From contig NZ_JAUYQD010000053.1 in NCBI RefSeq assembly GCF_030697375.1, positions 62,001 to 126,000 of the forward strand: DNA of 64,000 nucleotides. The letters are read 5' to 3'. The notes under the pieces were generated by a model that searched no databases, was not told the DNA's origin, and was given only the letters and a program-made list of their open reading frames with translations. The position numbers and the translations under genes were made by a program. This DNA comes from Rhodoferax sp. GTDB lineage: Bacteria; Pseudomonadota; Gammaproteobacteria; Burkholderiales; Burkholderiaceae_C. Positions 46,334 to 56,800 of this stretch are shown here, one piece after another. The first letter of the stretch is position 1. Every line of letters starts with the position of its first letter.

Positions 46334-49300
46334 CTATACCGTGTGTGTCACGACGCGGTGGAACTGCTCCTGCAGTTGGCGCCACTGCGGGCGGGCCGCG
46401 GCAAGGTGGCGTGCTTTCACATGCCCAAAACCACGGATCTGTTCAGGCACCCGGGCAAAGGCCAGGGCCGCATCGCGGTTGGCCGCAGTCAGCGCCGGCA
46501 GCATGGCGCTGATGGCAGCGCGGTATTCCTCCACTAGCGCGCGCTCTTCACGGCGTTCCTGGGTATAACCAAACACATCGAGTGGACCACCCCGCAGCAC
46601 CTTGAGCGGTGCCAGCAGCCTGAAGGCCGTCTGCATCCACGGACCGAACTTGGATTTTTGCAGTTCACCACGCGCATTGCGTGCGGCCAGCAGGGGCGGT
46701 GCCAGGTGGTAATGCAGCTTGAAGTCGCCTTCAAACATGGCATTGACCTTGGACTGGAAACCGGTGTCCGTGTGCAGGCGCGCCACCTCGTACTCGTCCT
46801 TGTAGGCCATGAGTTTGAACAGGTAACGTGCCACGGCTTCCGTCAGTGGCAGCTTGCCGGCGTCCGCCAGCGCTGTTTCCGCCAGACGCACCTGGCCCAC
46901 CAAGGCCTCGTAGGTCTGGGCATAGGCGGTGTTCTGGTAGGCCGTGAGGAACTCCACGCGGCGCTGCACCATGTCGTCGATGGAGGGTTTGGCGCGGGGG
47001 GTAAACGCGATGACCTGGCCGGGGTTCAGCGCTTTTTGCACGGCCGCCCAGTCGTGGGCGGCGCGGCGCCCCCATTCAAAGGCGCTCTTGTTCTGCGCCA
47101 CAGCCACGGCATTGAGCTCAATGGCACGCATCAAAGAGGCCAACTCCAAAGGAATCCAGCCCTTTTGCCAGGCATAACCCAGCATCACGGGGTTGGTGTA
47201 AATGCTGTCGCCGAGAAATTGGGTCGCCATGGCATCGGCGTCGAATACACCCACACCCTGTGCACCGACAGCCTGGGAGATATCCGCCACACAGTCCGCG
47301 CCGGGATTGTGCCAATTGGCGTTGGTTACAAAGGCAGCCGTGGGCACGCTGTTGGAGTTCAGGGCCACATGGGTGCGGCCCGGGCGCATACGCAGCAGCG
47401 TTTCTTTGCCAGCCACCACAATCGGGTCGCAGCCAATGACCAGATCGGCCGAGGCCATGCTGACCCGTGTGGTGCGAATGGCGTCTTGCGAGGTGCCGAT
47501 GAGCACATGGCTCCAGGTGGCACCGCCTTTTTGGGCCAGTCCCCCGGCGTCCTGGGTGACGATGCCTTTGCCCTCCAGATGGGCGGCCACGCCCAGCAAT
47601 TGGCCGATGGTGATCACGCCCGTGCCGCCCACCCCCGCCACGATGATGCCCCACACCCCGCCCGGCGCGGTCTGTGCGTCCGCGATGGTGGGTTCCGGCA
47701 AGGTGACCCAACCGGTGGCGGCATCCGCTTTGCCGCTGGCCGCGCCCTTGGCCTTGCGCAGCTTGCCACCCTCGACGGTCACGAAGCTGGGGCAAAAGCC
47801 CTTGACGCAGGAAATGTCCTTGTTGCAGGTGCTCTGGTTGATCTGGCGCTTGCGTCCAAACTCGGTCTCCAACGGCTCCACACTCATGCAGTTGCTTTGC
47901 ACGCCGCAGTCACCGCAGCCTTCACACACCAGCTCGTTGATGACGACGCGGGTGGCCGGATCGACCAGAGTGCCCCGCTTGCGGCGGCGGCGTTTTTCGG
48001 TGGCGCAGGTCTGGTCGTAGATGATGACGGTGGTGCCCAGGATGGTTCGAAACTCCCGCTGCACGGTGTCCAGGGCATCGCGGTGTTCGATGGCGATGCC
48101 ATCGGGCAAACCGTCCGTGTGCGCGTATTTCTCGGGTTCGTCGGTGACGATGGTGATCTTGACGGCCCCTTCGGCCCGCATGCTTTGGGCGATCTGCACC
48201 ACCGAGTGCCCTTCGGGCCGCTCCCCGACTTGCTGGCCGCCGGTCATGGCGACTGCGTCGTTGTAGAGGATTTTGTAGGTGATGTTCACCCCTGCCGCGA
48301 TGCTCTGGCGCACCGCCAGCAAGCCGCTGTGGAAGTAGGTGCCATCGCCCAGGTTGGCAAACATGTGCTGGTCGTGGCTGAAAGGCTGTTGTCCCACCCA
48401 GGGCACGCCCTCGCCCCCCATCTGGGTAAAGCCCACGGTGGCGCGGTCCATCCAGATGGTCATGAAATGGCAGCCGATGCCGGCCATGGCGCGTGAACCT
48501 TCCGGCACCTTGGTGGAGGTGTTGTGCGGGCAGCCCGAGCAAAACCAGGGCTGGCGCTCCGGCCCTTTGGCGCCACCGAGCTCCAGCACCTGCATGGAAC
48601 GTTCCTTGGCCTGCAGGATCGCCAGTTGGGCGTCGATGCGCGCGGCGGTGTCGGCATCCACGCCCAGTTTCTTGATGCGCTGCGCGATGGCACGGGCAAT
48701 CAGGGCCGGCGACAAATCGGCGTTGGCCCGCAACAAGGTGTTGGCCGTGGGATTGGCGTTGGACCATTCGCCGCCGCTGAACTCACCCTCGCCTTCGTTG
48801 AACTTGCCCAGCACATTGGGGCGCACATCGGCGCGCCAGTTGTACAGCTCTTCCTTCAATTGGTATTCGATGACCTGGCGTTTTTCCTCGATCACCAGAA
48901 TCTCTTGCAGCCCGGTGGCAAATTCGCGGGTCAGCTGGGCTTCGAGCGGCCAGACCACCCCCACCTTGTGCAGGCGGATGCCCACGCGCTGGCAGGTGGC
49001 ATCGTCCAGCCCCAGATCGACCAGCGCCTGGCGCGTGTCGCTGTAGGCCTTGCCGCTGGCGATCAGCCCCAGGCGGTCGTGTGGGCCCTCGATCACGTTG
49101 TAGTTCAGGCGGTTGGCGCGGATGTAGGCCAGCGCCGCGTACCACTTGTAATGGAACAAACGCGCTTCCTGGTCCAGCGCGTGGTCGGGCCAGCGGATGT
49201 GCAGGCCGCCCGGGGGCATCTCAAAGTCGGTCGGGATCTTGATCTGCACCCGGTCCGGGTCGATCATGGTGGTGGCGCTGGACTCGACGATTTCCTGGAT

Positions 49301-49939
49301 GGTCTTCATGCCCGCCCAGACGCCCGAGAAGCGGCTCATGGCAAAGGCGTGGATGCCCAGGTCCAGAATCTCCTGCACCGTGGCCGGGAAAAACACCGGC
49401 AAACCGCAGGCCTTGAAAATGTGGTCGCTCTGGTGCGCCGCCGTGGAGCTCTTGGAAATGTGGTCATCGCCGGCCACGGCGATCACGCCGCCCCACGGCG
49501 TGGTGCCCGCCATATTGGCGTGCTTGAACACGTCCGAGCAACGGTCCACACCCGGACCTTTGCCGTACCAGATGCCAAACACCCCGTCGTATTTGTTGGA
49601 GCCGGGGGGCGCAAAGCCCAGTTGCTGGGTGCCCCACAGGGCGGTGGCGGCCAGTTCTTCGTTGACGCCGGGCTGGAACACCACATGGTGGGCCTTGAGG
49701 TATTTTTCGGCCTTGACCAGCGACTGGTCGTAGGTGCCCAGGGGCGAGCCCCGGTAGCCGCTGATGAAGCCGGCCGTGTTTTTGCCCACCCGCTGGTCAC
49801 GCACGCGCTGCAGCATGGGCAGCTTGACCAGGGCCTGCACGCCGCTCATGAAGGCACGGCCATAGTCCAGGGAATATTTATCGTCCAGGGTGACGGACTC
49901 CAGCGCGTGGCGGATGTGTTCGGGCAGCGGTGCGTTCAT
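46334..49939 (-). CDS. Indolepyruvate ferredoxin oxidoreductase family protein (fused alpha and gamma parts)
   Basis: A fusion of 1201 residues. It has an N-terminal 2-oxoacid oxidoreductase core with thiamine diphosphate binding (GYRGSPLGTYDQSL, GIGCHFMTIWMDRA, PCSGCPHNTS-like WFCSGCPHNTS). A cysteine-rich 4Fe-4S segment (CEGCGDCGVQSNC, STCNKDISCVKGFC) and a C-terminal gamma-type domain (VAGVGGTGVITIGQLLG) follow. It likely decarboxylates aryl- or branched-chain 2-oxo acids from amino-acid transamination to acyl-CoA, reducing ferredoxin. ATG 49939 has AGGAGA upstream. The divergent Lrp gene is the probable regulator. Confidence 0.92.
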   Translation of the reverse strand: MNAPLPEHIRHALESVTLDDKYSLDYGRAFMSGVQALVKLPMLQRVRDQRVGKNTAGFISGYRGSPLGTYDQSLVKAEKYLKAHHVVFQPGVNEELAATALWGTQQLGFAPPGSNKYDGVFGIWYGKGPGVDRCSDVFKHANMAGTTPWGGVIAVAGDDHISKSSTAAHQSDHIFKACGLPVFFPATVQEILDLGIHAFAMSRFSGVWAGMKTIQEIVESSATTMIDPDRVQIKIPTDFEMPPGGLHIRWPDHALDQEARLFHYKWYAALAYIRANRLNYNVIEGPHDRLGLIASGKAYSDTRQALVDLGLDDATCQRVGIRLHKVGVVWPLEAQLTREFATGLQEILVIEEKRQVIEYQLKEELYNWRADVRPNVLGKFNEGEGEFSGGEWSNANPTANTLLRANADLSPALIARAIAQRIKKLGVDADTAARIDAQLAILQAKERSMQVLELGGAKGPERQPWFCSGCPHNTSTKVPEGSRAMAGIGCHFMTIWMDRATVGFTQMGGEGVPWVGQQPFSHDQHMFANLGDGTYFHSGLLAVRQSIAAGVNITYKILYNDAVAMTGGQQVGERPEGHSVVQIAQSMRAEGAVKITIVTDEPEKYAHTDGLPDGIAIEHRDALDTVQREFRTILGTTVIIYDQTCATEKRRRRKRGTLVDPATRVVINELVCEGCGDCGVQSNCMSVEPLETEFGRKRQINQSTCNKDISCVKGFCPSFVTVEGGKLRKAKGAASGKADAATGWVTLPEPTIADAQTAPGGVWGIIVAGVGGTGVITIGQLLGVAAHLEGKGIVTQDAGGLAQKGGATWSHVLIGTSQDAIRTTRVSMASADLVIGCDPIVVAGKETLLRMRPGRTHVALNSNSVPTAAFVTNANWHNPGADCVADISQAVGAQGVGVFDADAMATQFLGDSIYTNPVMLGYAWQKGWIPLELASLMRAIELNAVAVAQNKSAFEWGRRAAHDWAAVQKALNPGQVIAFTPRAKPSIDDMVQRRVEFLTAYQNTAYAQTYEALVGQVRLAETALADAGKLPLTEAVARYLFKLMAYKDEYEVARLHTDTGFQSKVNAMFEGDFKLHYHLAPPLLAARNARGELQKSKFGPWMQTAFRLLAPLKVLRGGPLDVFGYTQERREERALVEEYRAAISAMLPALTAANRDAALAFARVPEQIRGFGHVKARHLAAARPQWRQLQEQFHRVVTHTV

Positions 49940-50073
49940 GGGCTCTTGTCTCCTGGATGCGGGCGGGGGAATGGCGGCGGACGCCTCGTGGGCGACGAAA
50001 TCAAGCTCTGCCCCGGGGTGGGGAGCAGCCTCTAAAGGAGAGGAAAGTGTATGCGCGCCGCCCTGATATGTCT

Positions 50074-50103
50074 TTGCTTTCTTTGCCCTGTCTAGGCTAG
50101 TAT
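50074..50103 (+). promoter_or_regulatory. Candidate sigma-70 promoter for the Lrp-family gene
   Basis: TTGCTT at 50074-50079 and TAGTAT at 50098-50103 are separated by 18 bp, ~30 bp before the start codon at 50136. Confidence 0.35.
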
Positions 50104-50135
50104 TGGAAAGGATCTTGCGCAAATAACGGCTTTAT

Positions 50136-50651
50136 ATGGAAACTCTCGACAAATTCGACCTCGCCATCCTCCATGAACTCCAAACCGATGGGCGTTTGAG
50201 CAATGCCGAACTGGCCACGCGGGTGGGCCTGAGCGCGGCGCCCTGCTGGCGACGCGTCAAGGCCTTGGAAGAATCGGGCTTTATCAAGGGCTACCGCGCC
50301 GAGATCGACCGCCACAAAATTGGACTGGGGGTGTTGGCCTTTGTGCGGCTGGACGCCGACCGCAACGCAGGCGACGTGCTGCGGGCGCTGGAAGACGCGC
50401 TGCGCGTGATCCCCGAGGTGGTGAGCTGCCACTACATCAGCGGCACGGGAACGTTCGAGTTGCAGGTGGTCAGCCGGGACCTCAACAGCTTCAGCCAGTT
50501 TGCGCGTGACGTGCTCATCAACCTGCCCAATGTGAAAGACCTGCACACCAGTTTCTCTCTGGGGGAAATCAAGGCCAGCAGCGCGCTGCCGCTGGACCAC
50601 CTGGGCGCAGGGGAGATCAGAAAAACCCCGACCAAGGGCAGAGTGCCCTGA
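50136..50651 (+). CDS. Lrp/AsnC family transcriptional regulator
   Basis: Residues ~1-60 form the helix-turn-helix of the family (LDKFDLAILHELQTDGRLSNAELATRVGLSAAPCWRRVKALEESGFI). The rest is the RAM ligand domain (VLAFVRLDAD, HYISGTGTFELQVVSRDL). Lrp-type proteins sense amino acids. The divergent position next to the indolepyruvate oxidoreductase gene, with 196 bp between, makes it the likely local regulator of 2-oxo acid or amino-acid breakdown. The ~20-residue C-terminal tail is longer than usual. Confidence 0.93.
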   Translation: METLDKFDLAILHELQTDGRLSNAELATRVGLSAAPCWRRVKALEESGFIKGYRAEIDRHKIGLGVLAFVRLDADRNAGDVLRALEDALRVIPEVVSCHYISGTGTFELQVVSRDLNSFSQFARDVLINLPNVKDLHTSFSLGEIKASSALPLDHLGAGEIRKTPTKGRVP

Positions 50652-50682
50652 GCGGACGCTGCCCCTTGGCTGTTGTGGCGAA

Positions 50683-51645
50683 CTAGCTGACTTTGCTCAG
50701 CACTTCACGGATGGTGGCGCCCAGCTCTTCCGCCACAAACTTGGCGATGTAGGCGTCCGCGCCCACACTCTTCACATGCCCCTCGTTGGCCGTGCCGGTC
50801 AGGGAGGAATGGATGATCACAGGAATGCCCTTGAAGCGCTGGTCCTGCTTGATATTGCGGGTCAGGGTAAAGCCGTCCATCACCGGCATCTCCAGGTCGG
50901 TGAGCACCAGGGCCACTTTGTCCTTGATGGTCTTGCCTTCGGCCGCCGCGTCGGTCGCCATGGCCTGCAAACGGTCCCAGGCTTCCTTGCCGGTCTTGGT
51001 CATGATGTAGGGCACACCCATGGCCTTCAGGCCTTCTTCAATCATCATGCGGGCGACGGCTGAATCGTCGGCCGCCAGCACCACGGTGCCGGGCGGCAAC
51101 TTCAGCTTGGCCAGCACCTCACCGTCCTGCACCCCCTGGTGCTGCTGGGGAAACACGTCGCGCAAAATTTGCTCCACGTCCAGCACCTGCGCCAGCCGGG
51201 TGTTTTCAGCGTCGCCGTCGAGGCGCGCGATGCTGGTCACCAAGCCGCCGCCATTGCCTTCGGCAGACAACACATGTTTCCAACCCAGGCGCACGATTTC
51301 GTTGACCTCTTCCACCGCAAACGCCTGGGTGGTGCGGGCAAACTCGGTCACCAGCAGGATGCCTAAGCCCTTGCTGGGGTTGCATCCGGCAATGGCCGCC
51401 AGGTTGATCACCGGAATCATCTGTCCACGCACATTGGCAATGCCCATGACGCTGGGGGGTGCGTTGACCATGACGGTCACTTCGGGCATCACCAGAATTT
51501 CGCGCACCTTGAAGACATTGATGCCAAACAACTCACGGCGACCCGCGCCACCGGGCGCCTCGCCCAAACGGAACAGCAGCAGCTCAAACATGCTGTTGCC
51601 CGTCAGGTTGGTGCGTTCGTCAATTTCCCGCATTTCTTTACTCAT
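50683..51645 (-). CDS. cheV: Chemotaxis protein CheV (CheW-REC fusion)
   Basis: An N-terminal CheW domain (LFGINVFKVREIL, VMGIANVRGQMIPVINL) is fused to a receiver (VVLAADDSAVARMM, phospho-acceptor in LVLTDLEMPVMDGF). CheV couples receptors to CheA and may damp signalling after phosphorylation. At 320 residues it has the normal length. It stands alone 18 kb from the che operon, downstream of mltA on the same strand. Confidence 0.93.
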   Translation of the reverse strand: MSKEMREIDERTNLTGNSMFELLLFRLGEAPGGAGRRELFGINVFKVREILVMPEVTVMVNAPPSVMGIANVRGQMIPVINLAAIAGCNPSKGLGILLVTEFARTTQAFAVEEVNEIVRLGWKHVLSAEGNGGGLVTSIARLDGDAENTRLAQVLDVEQILRDVFPQQHQGVQDGEVLAKLKLPPGTVVLAADDSAVARMMIEEGLKAMGVPYIMTKTGKEAWDRLQAMATDAAAEGKTIKDKVALVLTDLEMPVMDGFTLTRNIKQDQRFKGIPVIIHSSLTGTANEGHVKSVGADAYIAKFVAEELGATIREVLSKVS

Positions 51646-51699
51646 GGATTCGTCCTCAAGGCGTGAAAAGTTTCAGCGCACATGGTAACGCCATCTGCG

Positions 51700-52842
51700 C
51701 TATTTGGGCCACAGCGCCCACAACTGGAGCGGCTGGCGCAAACGTCCTGCCAGTTCCCCGGCCTGGGCGCCCCAGCCGGCAAAATAATCGGCGCGCACCG
51801 CCCCCGTGATGGCGCTGCCCGTGTCCTGCGCCAGCACCAGCTTTTGCAAATTCAGTTGGGCCCCGCTGGAGGCCAGCCACACCGGCGTGCCGTAGGGAAT
51901 GCTGCCGGGGTCCACGGCAATGGACCGCCCCGGCGTCAGCGCAACGCCCTGGGCGCCCCGCGGGCCAAAGGCGGCGTCCAGATCGGAGAGCACTTCTTCC
52001 TTGAAGAACACCATGCGCGGATTGCTCCACAGCAGCTCCTGCTGGCGCTGCGGGTTTTGTGCCAGCCAGGCCTTGATACCCGGCCACGACGCGTCACGCA
52101 CCAGCCCTTGGTCCAGCAGCCAGCGGCCCACGCTGCGGTAGGGCTGGTCGTTGGTTCCAGCATAGGCCAAGCGCACCCAGGTCTTGCTGCCGTCCCCCTG
52201 GGTAATGCGAATGCGCCCGGAACCCTGGATCTGCAAGACCAGGGCGTCAACAGGGTCGGCCAGGTAAGCGATGGCCCGGCCTTTGAGGGCGGCCTGCGCC
52301 TCGGGCAAGGTGTCGATTTCTTGCCGGGTGTACCAGGGCTTGCGCTGGGCCAGCGACAAAGGCGGCTGGTACAAAGGCACGCCAGCCCCGGCCCCTGCGC
52401 TGCGGCTGGCTTCCAGCATGGGCTCAAAATAGGCCGTCAGCATGCCGGTGGACTCGCCCTGCGCCGACTCCACCCGGTAGGGCTGCAGCCGTGCCAGCAT
52501 CCAGGCGCGCTGCTCCTCGGGACTGCCAATGCTCAGGCGGCGCACCTCGGCGCACAGCGCGGCAAAGGGGACCACCGGCCGCTCGCAGCTCTTGAGCCAG
52601 GCATTCCAGGCTTCAAACAGGGCATCCTCTTCAAACCCGGGCAAGTCGGTCCAGGGCACCGGAATCCAGCGGCTTTTGGCTTGGGTCATCACCCCCGCCA
52701 CCTCGGCGGACACCGCAGCAGGGGACGGCGGCGCAGCCGACACCGTCGATGGCGGCACGGGCAAAGCCCTGGGCACGCTGCCGCAGGCGGCCAGCACTCC
52801 TACAATGCCCACCACCGCCACACACGCCAGGAGCCGCCCCAT
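51700..52842 (-). CDS. mltA: Membrane-bound lytic murein transglycosylase A
   Basis: MltA cleaves peptidoglycan glycan strands. The ATG at 52842 gives a lipoprotein signal peptide ending in the lipobox LAAC near residue 20 and 380 residues in all. The core shows GMLTAYFEPMLEAS, LQIQGSGRI, WSNPRMVFF and the 3D domain (RSIAVDPGSIPYGTPVWL, LAQDTGSAITG). No good ribosome-binding site is visible. The start codon overlaps, base for base on the opposite strand, the start codon of the small membrane protein gene, so the mltA promoter must lie inside that gene. Confidence 0.93.
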   Translation of the reverse strand: MGRLLACVAVVGIVGVLAACGSVPRALPVPPSTVSAAPPSPAAVSAEVAGVMTQAKSRWIPVPWTDLPGFEEDALFEAWNAWLKSCERPVVPFAALCAEVRRLSIGSPEEQRAWMLARLQPYRVESAQGESTGMLTAYFEPMLEASRSAGAGAGVPLYQPPLSLAQRKPWYTRQEIDTLPEAQAALKGRAIAYLADPVDALVLQIQGSGRIRITQGDGSKTWVRLAYAGTNDQPYRSVGRWLLDQGLVRDASWPGIKAWLAQNPQRQQELLWSNPRMVFFKEEVLSDLDAAFGPRGAQGVALTPGRSIAVDPGSIPYGTPVWLASSGAQLNLQKLVLAQDTGSAITGAVRADYFAGWGAQAGELAGRLRQPLQLWALWPK

Positions 52843-52993
52843 GACACTGCTATTGCTGGAAGCCCTTGGGGCTGGATTGATCTTTGTGGGCATCATTTGG
52901 TGGACCATGTTTTCCGGGCGCAAGCACGGTGAGTTGCCGGATGCCGAGGAACCCGCACCAGCGCCCCCTGCGACCCAAAATTCAAGCAAATAA
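52841..52993 (+). CDS. Small single-pass membrane protein
   Basis: A protein of 50 residues. A membrane helix near the N-terminus (LLLEALGAGLIFVGIIWWTMF) precedes a basic stop (SGRKHG) and a short Pro/Ala/Glu tail. CAGGAG lies seven nt before the ATG, and TACAAT at 52801-52806 could be a -10 element. It is head-to-head with mltA, with start codons overlapping in CATG. It is unrecognised. The neighbourhood suggests a cell-envelope role, but that is only inference. Confidence 0.65.
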   Translation: MTLLLLEALGAGLIFVGIIWWTMFSGRKHGELPDAEEPAPAPPATQNSSK

Positions 52994-52994
52994 T

Positions 52995-53044
52995 GCCTAC
53001 AGCCCGCATAGAATATGCGCAAGCAGCTCCTGATTTGATAGCAA
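52995..53044 (+). repeat. 50-nt dispersed repeat, intergenic copy between convergent genes
   Basis: GCCTACAGCCC, ATGCGCAAGCAGCT and GATAGCAA occur at family spacing. It begins 1 nt after the stop of the small membrane protein gene and ends 12 nt before the nitrilase stop. The family frame is open. Confidence 0.85.
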
Positions 53045-53056
53045 AAGCAAGCCGCA

Positions 53057-53872
53057 TCACAGCACCCGGTGCTGCAGCGCGGGCAGTTGGGTGCGGCGTT
53101 GCACCAAGGTCGCCGGGTTGAAGTCCGCCAGCACCACCCCGGCGTCTTGCGCGTGCTCGGCCAGCACCTGTCCCCAGGGGTCGATGAGGAGGGATTGGCC
53201 CCAGGTGCGCCGTCCGCTGGGGTGCACCCCGCCCTGCGCCGGCGCGGCCACAAAGGCCAGGTTTTCAATGGCCCGTGCGCGCAGCAGCACCTCCCAATGC
53301 GCCTGGCCGGTGGTGTGGGTGAAGGCGCTGGGCACCAAAATCAGATCCACCCCGGCAGCCGCATAAGCCCGGTACAGCTCCGCAAAGCGCAGGTCGTAGC
53401 ACACACTTAAGCCCACGCGCCAGCGCTGGCCATCACGCGAGGGCAGGTCAAACCAGGTCGGCGAGTCGCCCCGCTCCAGCACCCGGGATTCGTCGTAACT
53501 CTCCAGCCCATTGTCGAAGCGGAACAGGTGAATTTTGTCGTAGCGCGCCACACACAGGCCCTGGGGGTTGTAGACCAGCGTGCTGTTGAACACCCGGTCC
53601 GGCTGGCTCGCACTCAGGGGCAAGGTGCCGGCCACCAGCCACAGCCCCAGGGAGCGGGCGGTATCGGCCAAAAAATGCTGAATCGGGCCCTGGCCATAGG
53701 CCTCCTGAATGGCCAGTTTGTCGCTGTCGTGCGGGCCGATCAGGCAAAAATACTCCGGCAACACGGCCAGTTCGGCCCCCGCCTGGGCGGCCTGGGCCAG
53801 CAACAGCCCGGCTTGCTCCAGGTTGTGGGACACATCCCCCGTGGACACCATCTGGATGGCTGCGACTTTCAT
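53057..53872 (-). CDS. Carbon-nitrogen hydrolase family protein (Nit-type amidase)
   Basis: A 271-residue nitrilase-superfamily enzyme with the catalytic triad visible: Glu in LPEYFC, Lys in KIHLFRFDN, Cys in VCYDLRF. The sequence belongs near the Nit1/Nit2 branch (deaminated glutathione or omega-amidase). Its ATG overlaps the yhdP stop as ATGA, so the two are co-translated. The yhdP-nitrilase pairing recurs in betaproteobacteria. Confidence 0.9.
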   Translation of the reverse strand: MKVAAIQMVSTGDVSHNLEQAGLLLAQAAQAGAELAVLPEYFCLIGPHDSDKLAIQEAYGQGPIQHFLADTARSLGLWLVAGTLPLSASQPDRVFNSTLVYNPQGLCVARYDKIHLFRFDNGLESYDESRVLERGDSPTWFDLPSRDGQRWRVGLSVCYDLRFAELYRAYAAAGVDLILVPSAFTHTTGQAHWEVLLRARAIENLAFVAAPAQGGVHPSGRRTWGQSLLIDPWGQVLAEHAQDAGVVLADFNPATLVQRRTQLPALQHRVL

Positions 53873-56800
53873 TTGGACTCCTCGCTGGAATTGGAGACGG
53901 GCGCGGCCTGGTGTTTGACTTTGGTAACACGGGGGTCCACCCAGGTGCCATCGACGAAAAACTCCTGGGTCGCCGCGTCGATCAGGGGGCGGCGCAAGAT
54001 CATCTGCGCCAAAAAAGTGGTGAGCCCGACGATGGGGTTGATGGCCGAGGCAATCAGCGAGGCACTGCCGGCATTGATCTCGGGCACCACCACCACCTTG
54101 ATGGCCTGGGTTTCCTTGGCGATATCGGCCTGACCCTCCATCAGCACGGCGGCGTTGACCCCTTTCATTTGCAGGTTGTTGGTGCGGGCAATACCCTGGG
54201 CAATCACCACATCGCCGCGCAGGAAATCAAAGGAAAACCCTTCGCTGAAAACATCCCGAAAATCCAGCGCCAGCCGGCGCGGCAAGGCCTGCAAACTCAG
54301 CACCCCGAGCAACTTGGCAATGCCGGGATCGGCCTTGAGGAACTGGCCGTTTTCCACGTTCACATTGAAACTGCCGCCCAGGCTGGGGTAATCCAGGGTG
54401 ATGGGCGAGCCCAACCAGGCCACCTGGCCTTCGATCTTGCCGCTGCCCTTGCGCACCACACCGGCCATGCCAAACCGGTTGAGCAGTTCCCCCCCGTCGT
54501 GGATGTCGAGCTTGAAGTTCAGCACGGTGCGCCGGCGCTCCTTGATGCTGCGGTTGGCGCTGGGCGACGGCTGAAGGTTGGTGTGGGCCCAGTTACCGCC
54601 CGCTGTAAAAACAGCCTCCGGTGTGATGATGTTGAAACGGTTCAAGCGCCACTCCCGCGGGGTATCGCGCGGCGCCCCCACGCCCAGGTTCACCGCCTCG
54701 ATTTCCAAGCGGCCGAGCTTCTTGCCGCGCAGCTCGAAATCTTCCACCACCACATCCAGCGCGGGGATGCTGGCGGGCTGTTCATCCAGCAGATTTTCCA
54801 CGTCCTGGGCGGTGCTTTGCCCGATCGCCAAGCGCGCCAGACGCCCGTACAAACGCCCTGCGGTGGCCCCGGTGGGCTGGCGGTACTCCACATAACCATT
54901 GAGTTCCGCAGCGTCCAGATTGGCGCGCCACAACTGTCCCTCACGCGCCCCGCCGACCACCACCCGGTTGAGCTTGCGTCCGTCCAAAATCAACTCGTGC
55001 GCGCGGACCGCCATGCTGGTAGGAAGGTAGCCCATGGCGGCCGTTGCCCCCGGTTCAGCCAAGCTGCTGGCGGCGAGACTGGCCCCCGAGGCGCTGGACA
55101 ACACCTGCATCCAGGCATCCAGGTCCATGCGCTCCATGCTGATATTGGCTGTCACCCCTTCCGGGGGCAGCGGGGCCGACTCGTCGGCGGCCAGGCCCAC
55201 CCCAATGGCACCGCGCAGCACCCGGGCCTCCGGCCCAGAAATATCGCGCACGTACACGATATTGGCCAAACGCCCCAAGTCCAGTTGCCACTGGTCTTGT
55301 GCTCGCACCACACCGTTGGCGCCCGGCTGCAGCGAACTGCGCAGCACCGTGTTTTCCAAGCGCAGAGGCAAAGGCATTTCCGCCATTTTGGCAAAGGGAG
55401 CCGGCAAAGCCAGCGCCAAACCCACCAGATTGCTATTGACTTGCAGCTCCGTGAAACCACCGCGCAGGCCCAGCTGGGCGGCGTAAGCGGCAGACCCGTT
55501 GGCGTACTGGGCCAGCCGTGCCACCAAGCCCAGTTCTTTGGCCTGGCGCAGCCCTTCGGCACTGGCCGTGCCTTGCACCCGCAGCACCGTGGGCGCCGCC
55601 TTGCTCGGCACTGGCGCACTGGCACTGCTGCCCAAACCGCTCAAGCCGCCTTCAATGCGCGCATCGCCGCCCAGGATGCGCGCCTGCCCCCCGGTGACGG
55701 AAAAGCCCGACTCCGTAAACGCCACCACGCCCCGGGCACGCCCCATGCGCGGCGTATCCGGCGATATTTGCAGGTCATTGCCGGTCAAGGTAATGGCGCC
55801 CTGCACCGTGGCGCGCTCCACCGCATCCAGGGGAAAGCCCAGCTTGAACCGGTAGTCCGCCATGCCGGTGGCCGTGCTCAAGGCCAGCACCTTGTTGGTC
55901 AGCTCCCCCAAGGGCGAGCTGTTCACCAGCCCCAGCATGTCTGGCAGCGGCCCGCGCGCTTCGGCGGCCACCGCCAGAATGGCGTTGTCGTACAGATCGT
56001 GGATCACCGCATCGACTTTGCCCACTTGCAAGCCGCCCGCCTGCGCCACCCCACCATGGGCGCCCTTGATTTTCAAGGTCCCGCGGTCAATTTCCAGCTC
56101 CCCGGACAGGGGACTGAGCACCGGCCAGGGCAGACTGCCCTGCGGCAAAATTCGGTTGGGCGCAAACGCATAGCTCGTGTTGTGCACATTGGCGGTGATG
56201 CGAAACTCCCCCTGCTTGGCGTCGTTGAAAGGGAAATCGTCCAGATTTCCCTTGACCTTGAATTTCACCGCCGAAGCCGTTCCCCCCGTGATCGCATCGT
56301 GCAGGTAGTCGCGCAAGGGTTTGCCCAACACCTGGGGGAAATAGCGGTAGACCCGCGCCCCCTCGGCCCGGCTCAGGCTCCCCTGCATATCGAGCACCCC
56401 AGGGAAACGCGCCTGCGCCTTCCCATGGCCCGCATGGTTGGCCTCGGCCGTGCGCCATTTGGCCTGCAATTCACCCTGCGCATCGGCGTTGCCAAATTTC
56501 AGGTTGGAGACATTGACACTGAGGCGTTCTCCCTCGGTTTTCCACAGCACATCGCCACTGAGCTGGCCCACCGGAATCACCGGGTCTTCAAACACGCCCG
56601 GCGCGTCAATGGAACCGTCTTGCATCGCGATACTTGCTTTGCCACCGGCCGGGTTGAATTCGAAATCCACATCCACCCCTTTGAAACCGGGCGTTTGCGC
56701 CCCGTTGCGGGTCGCAGCCGAGAGGGCCAGCTTGACGACCCGGCCTTTGACCGCAAATTGGCTGGGCTGTTGCGGCGCCCCCACCCAACTGCCCTGCACC

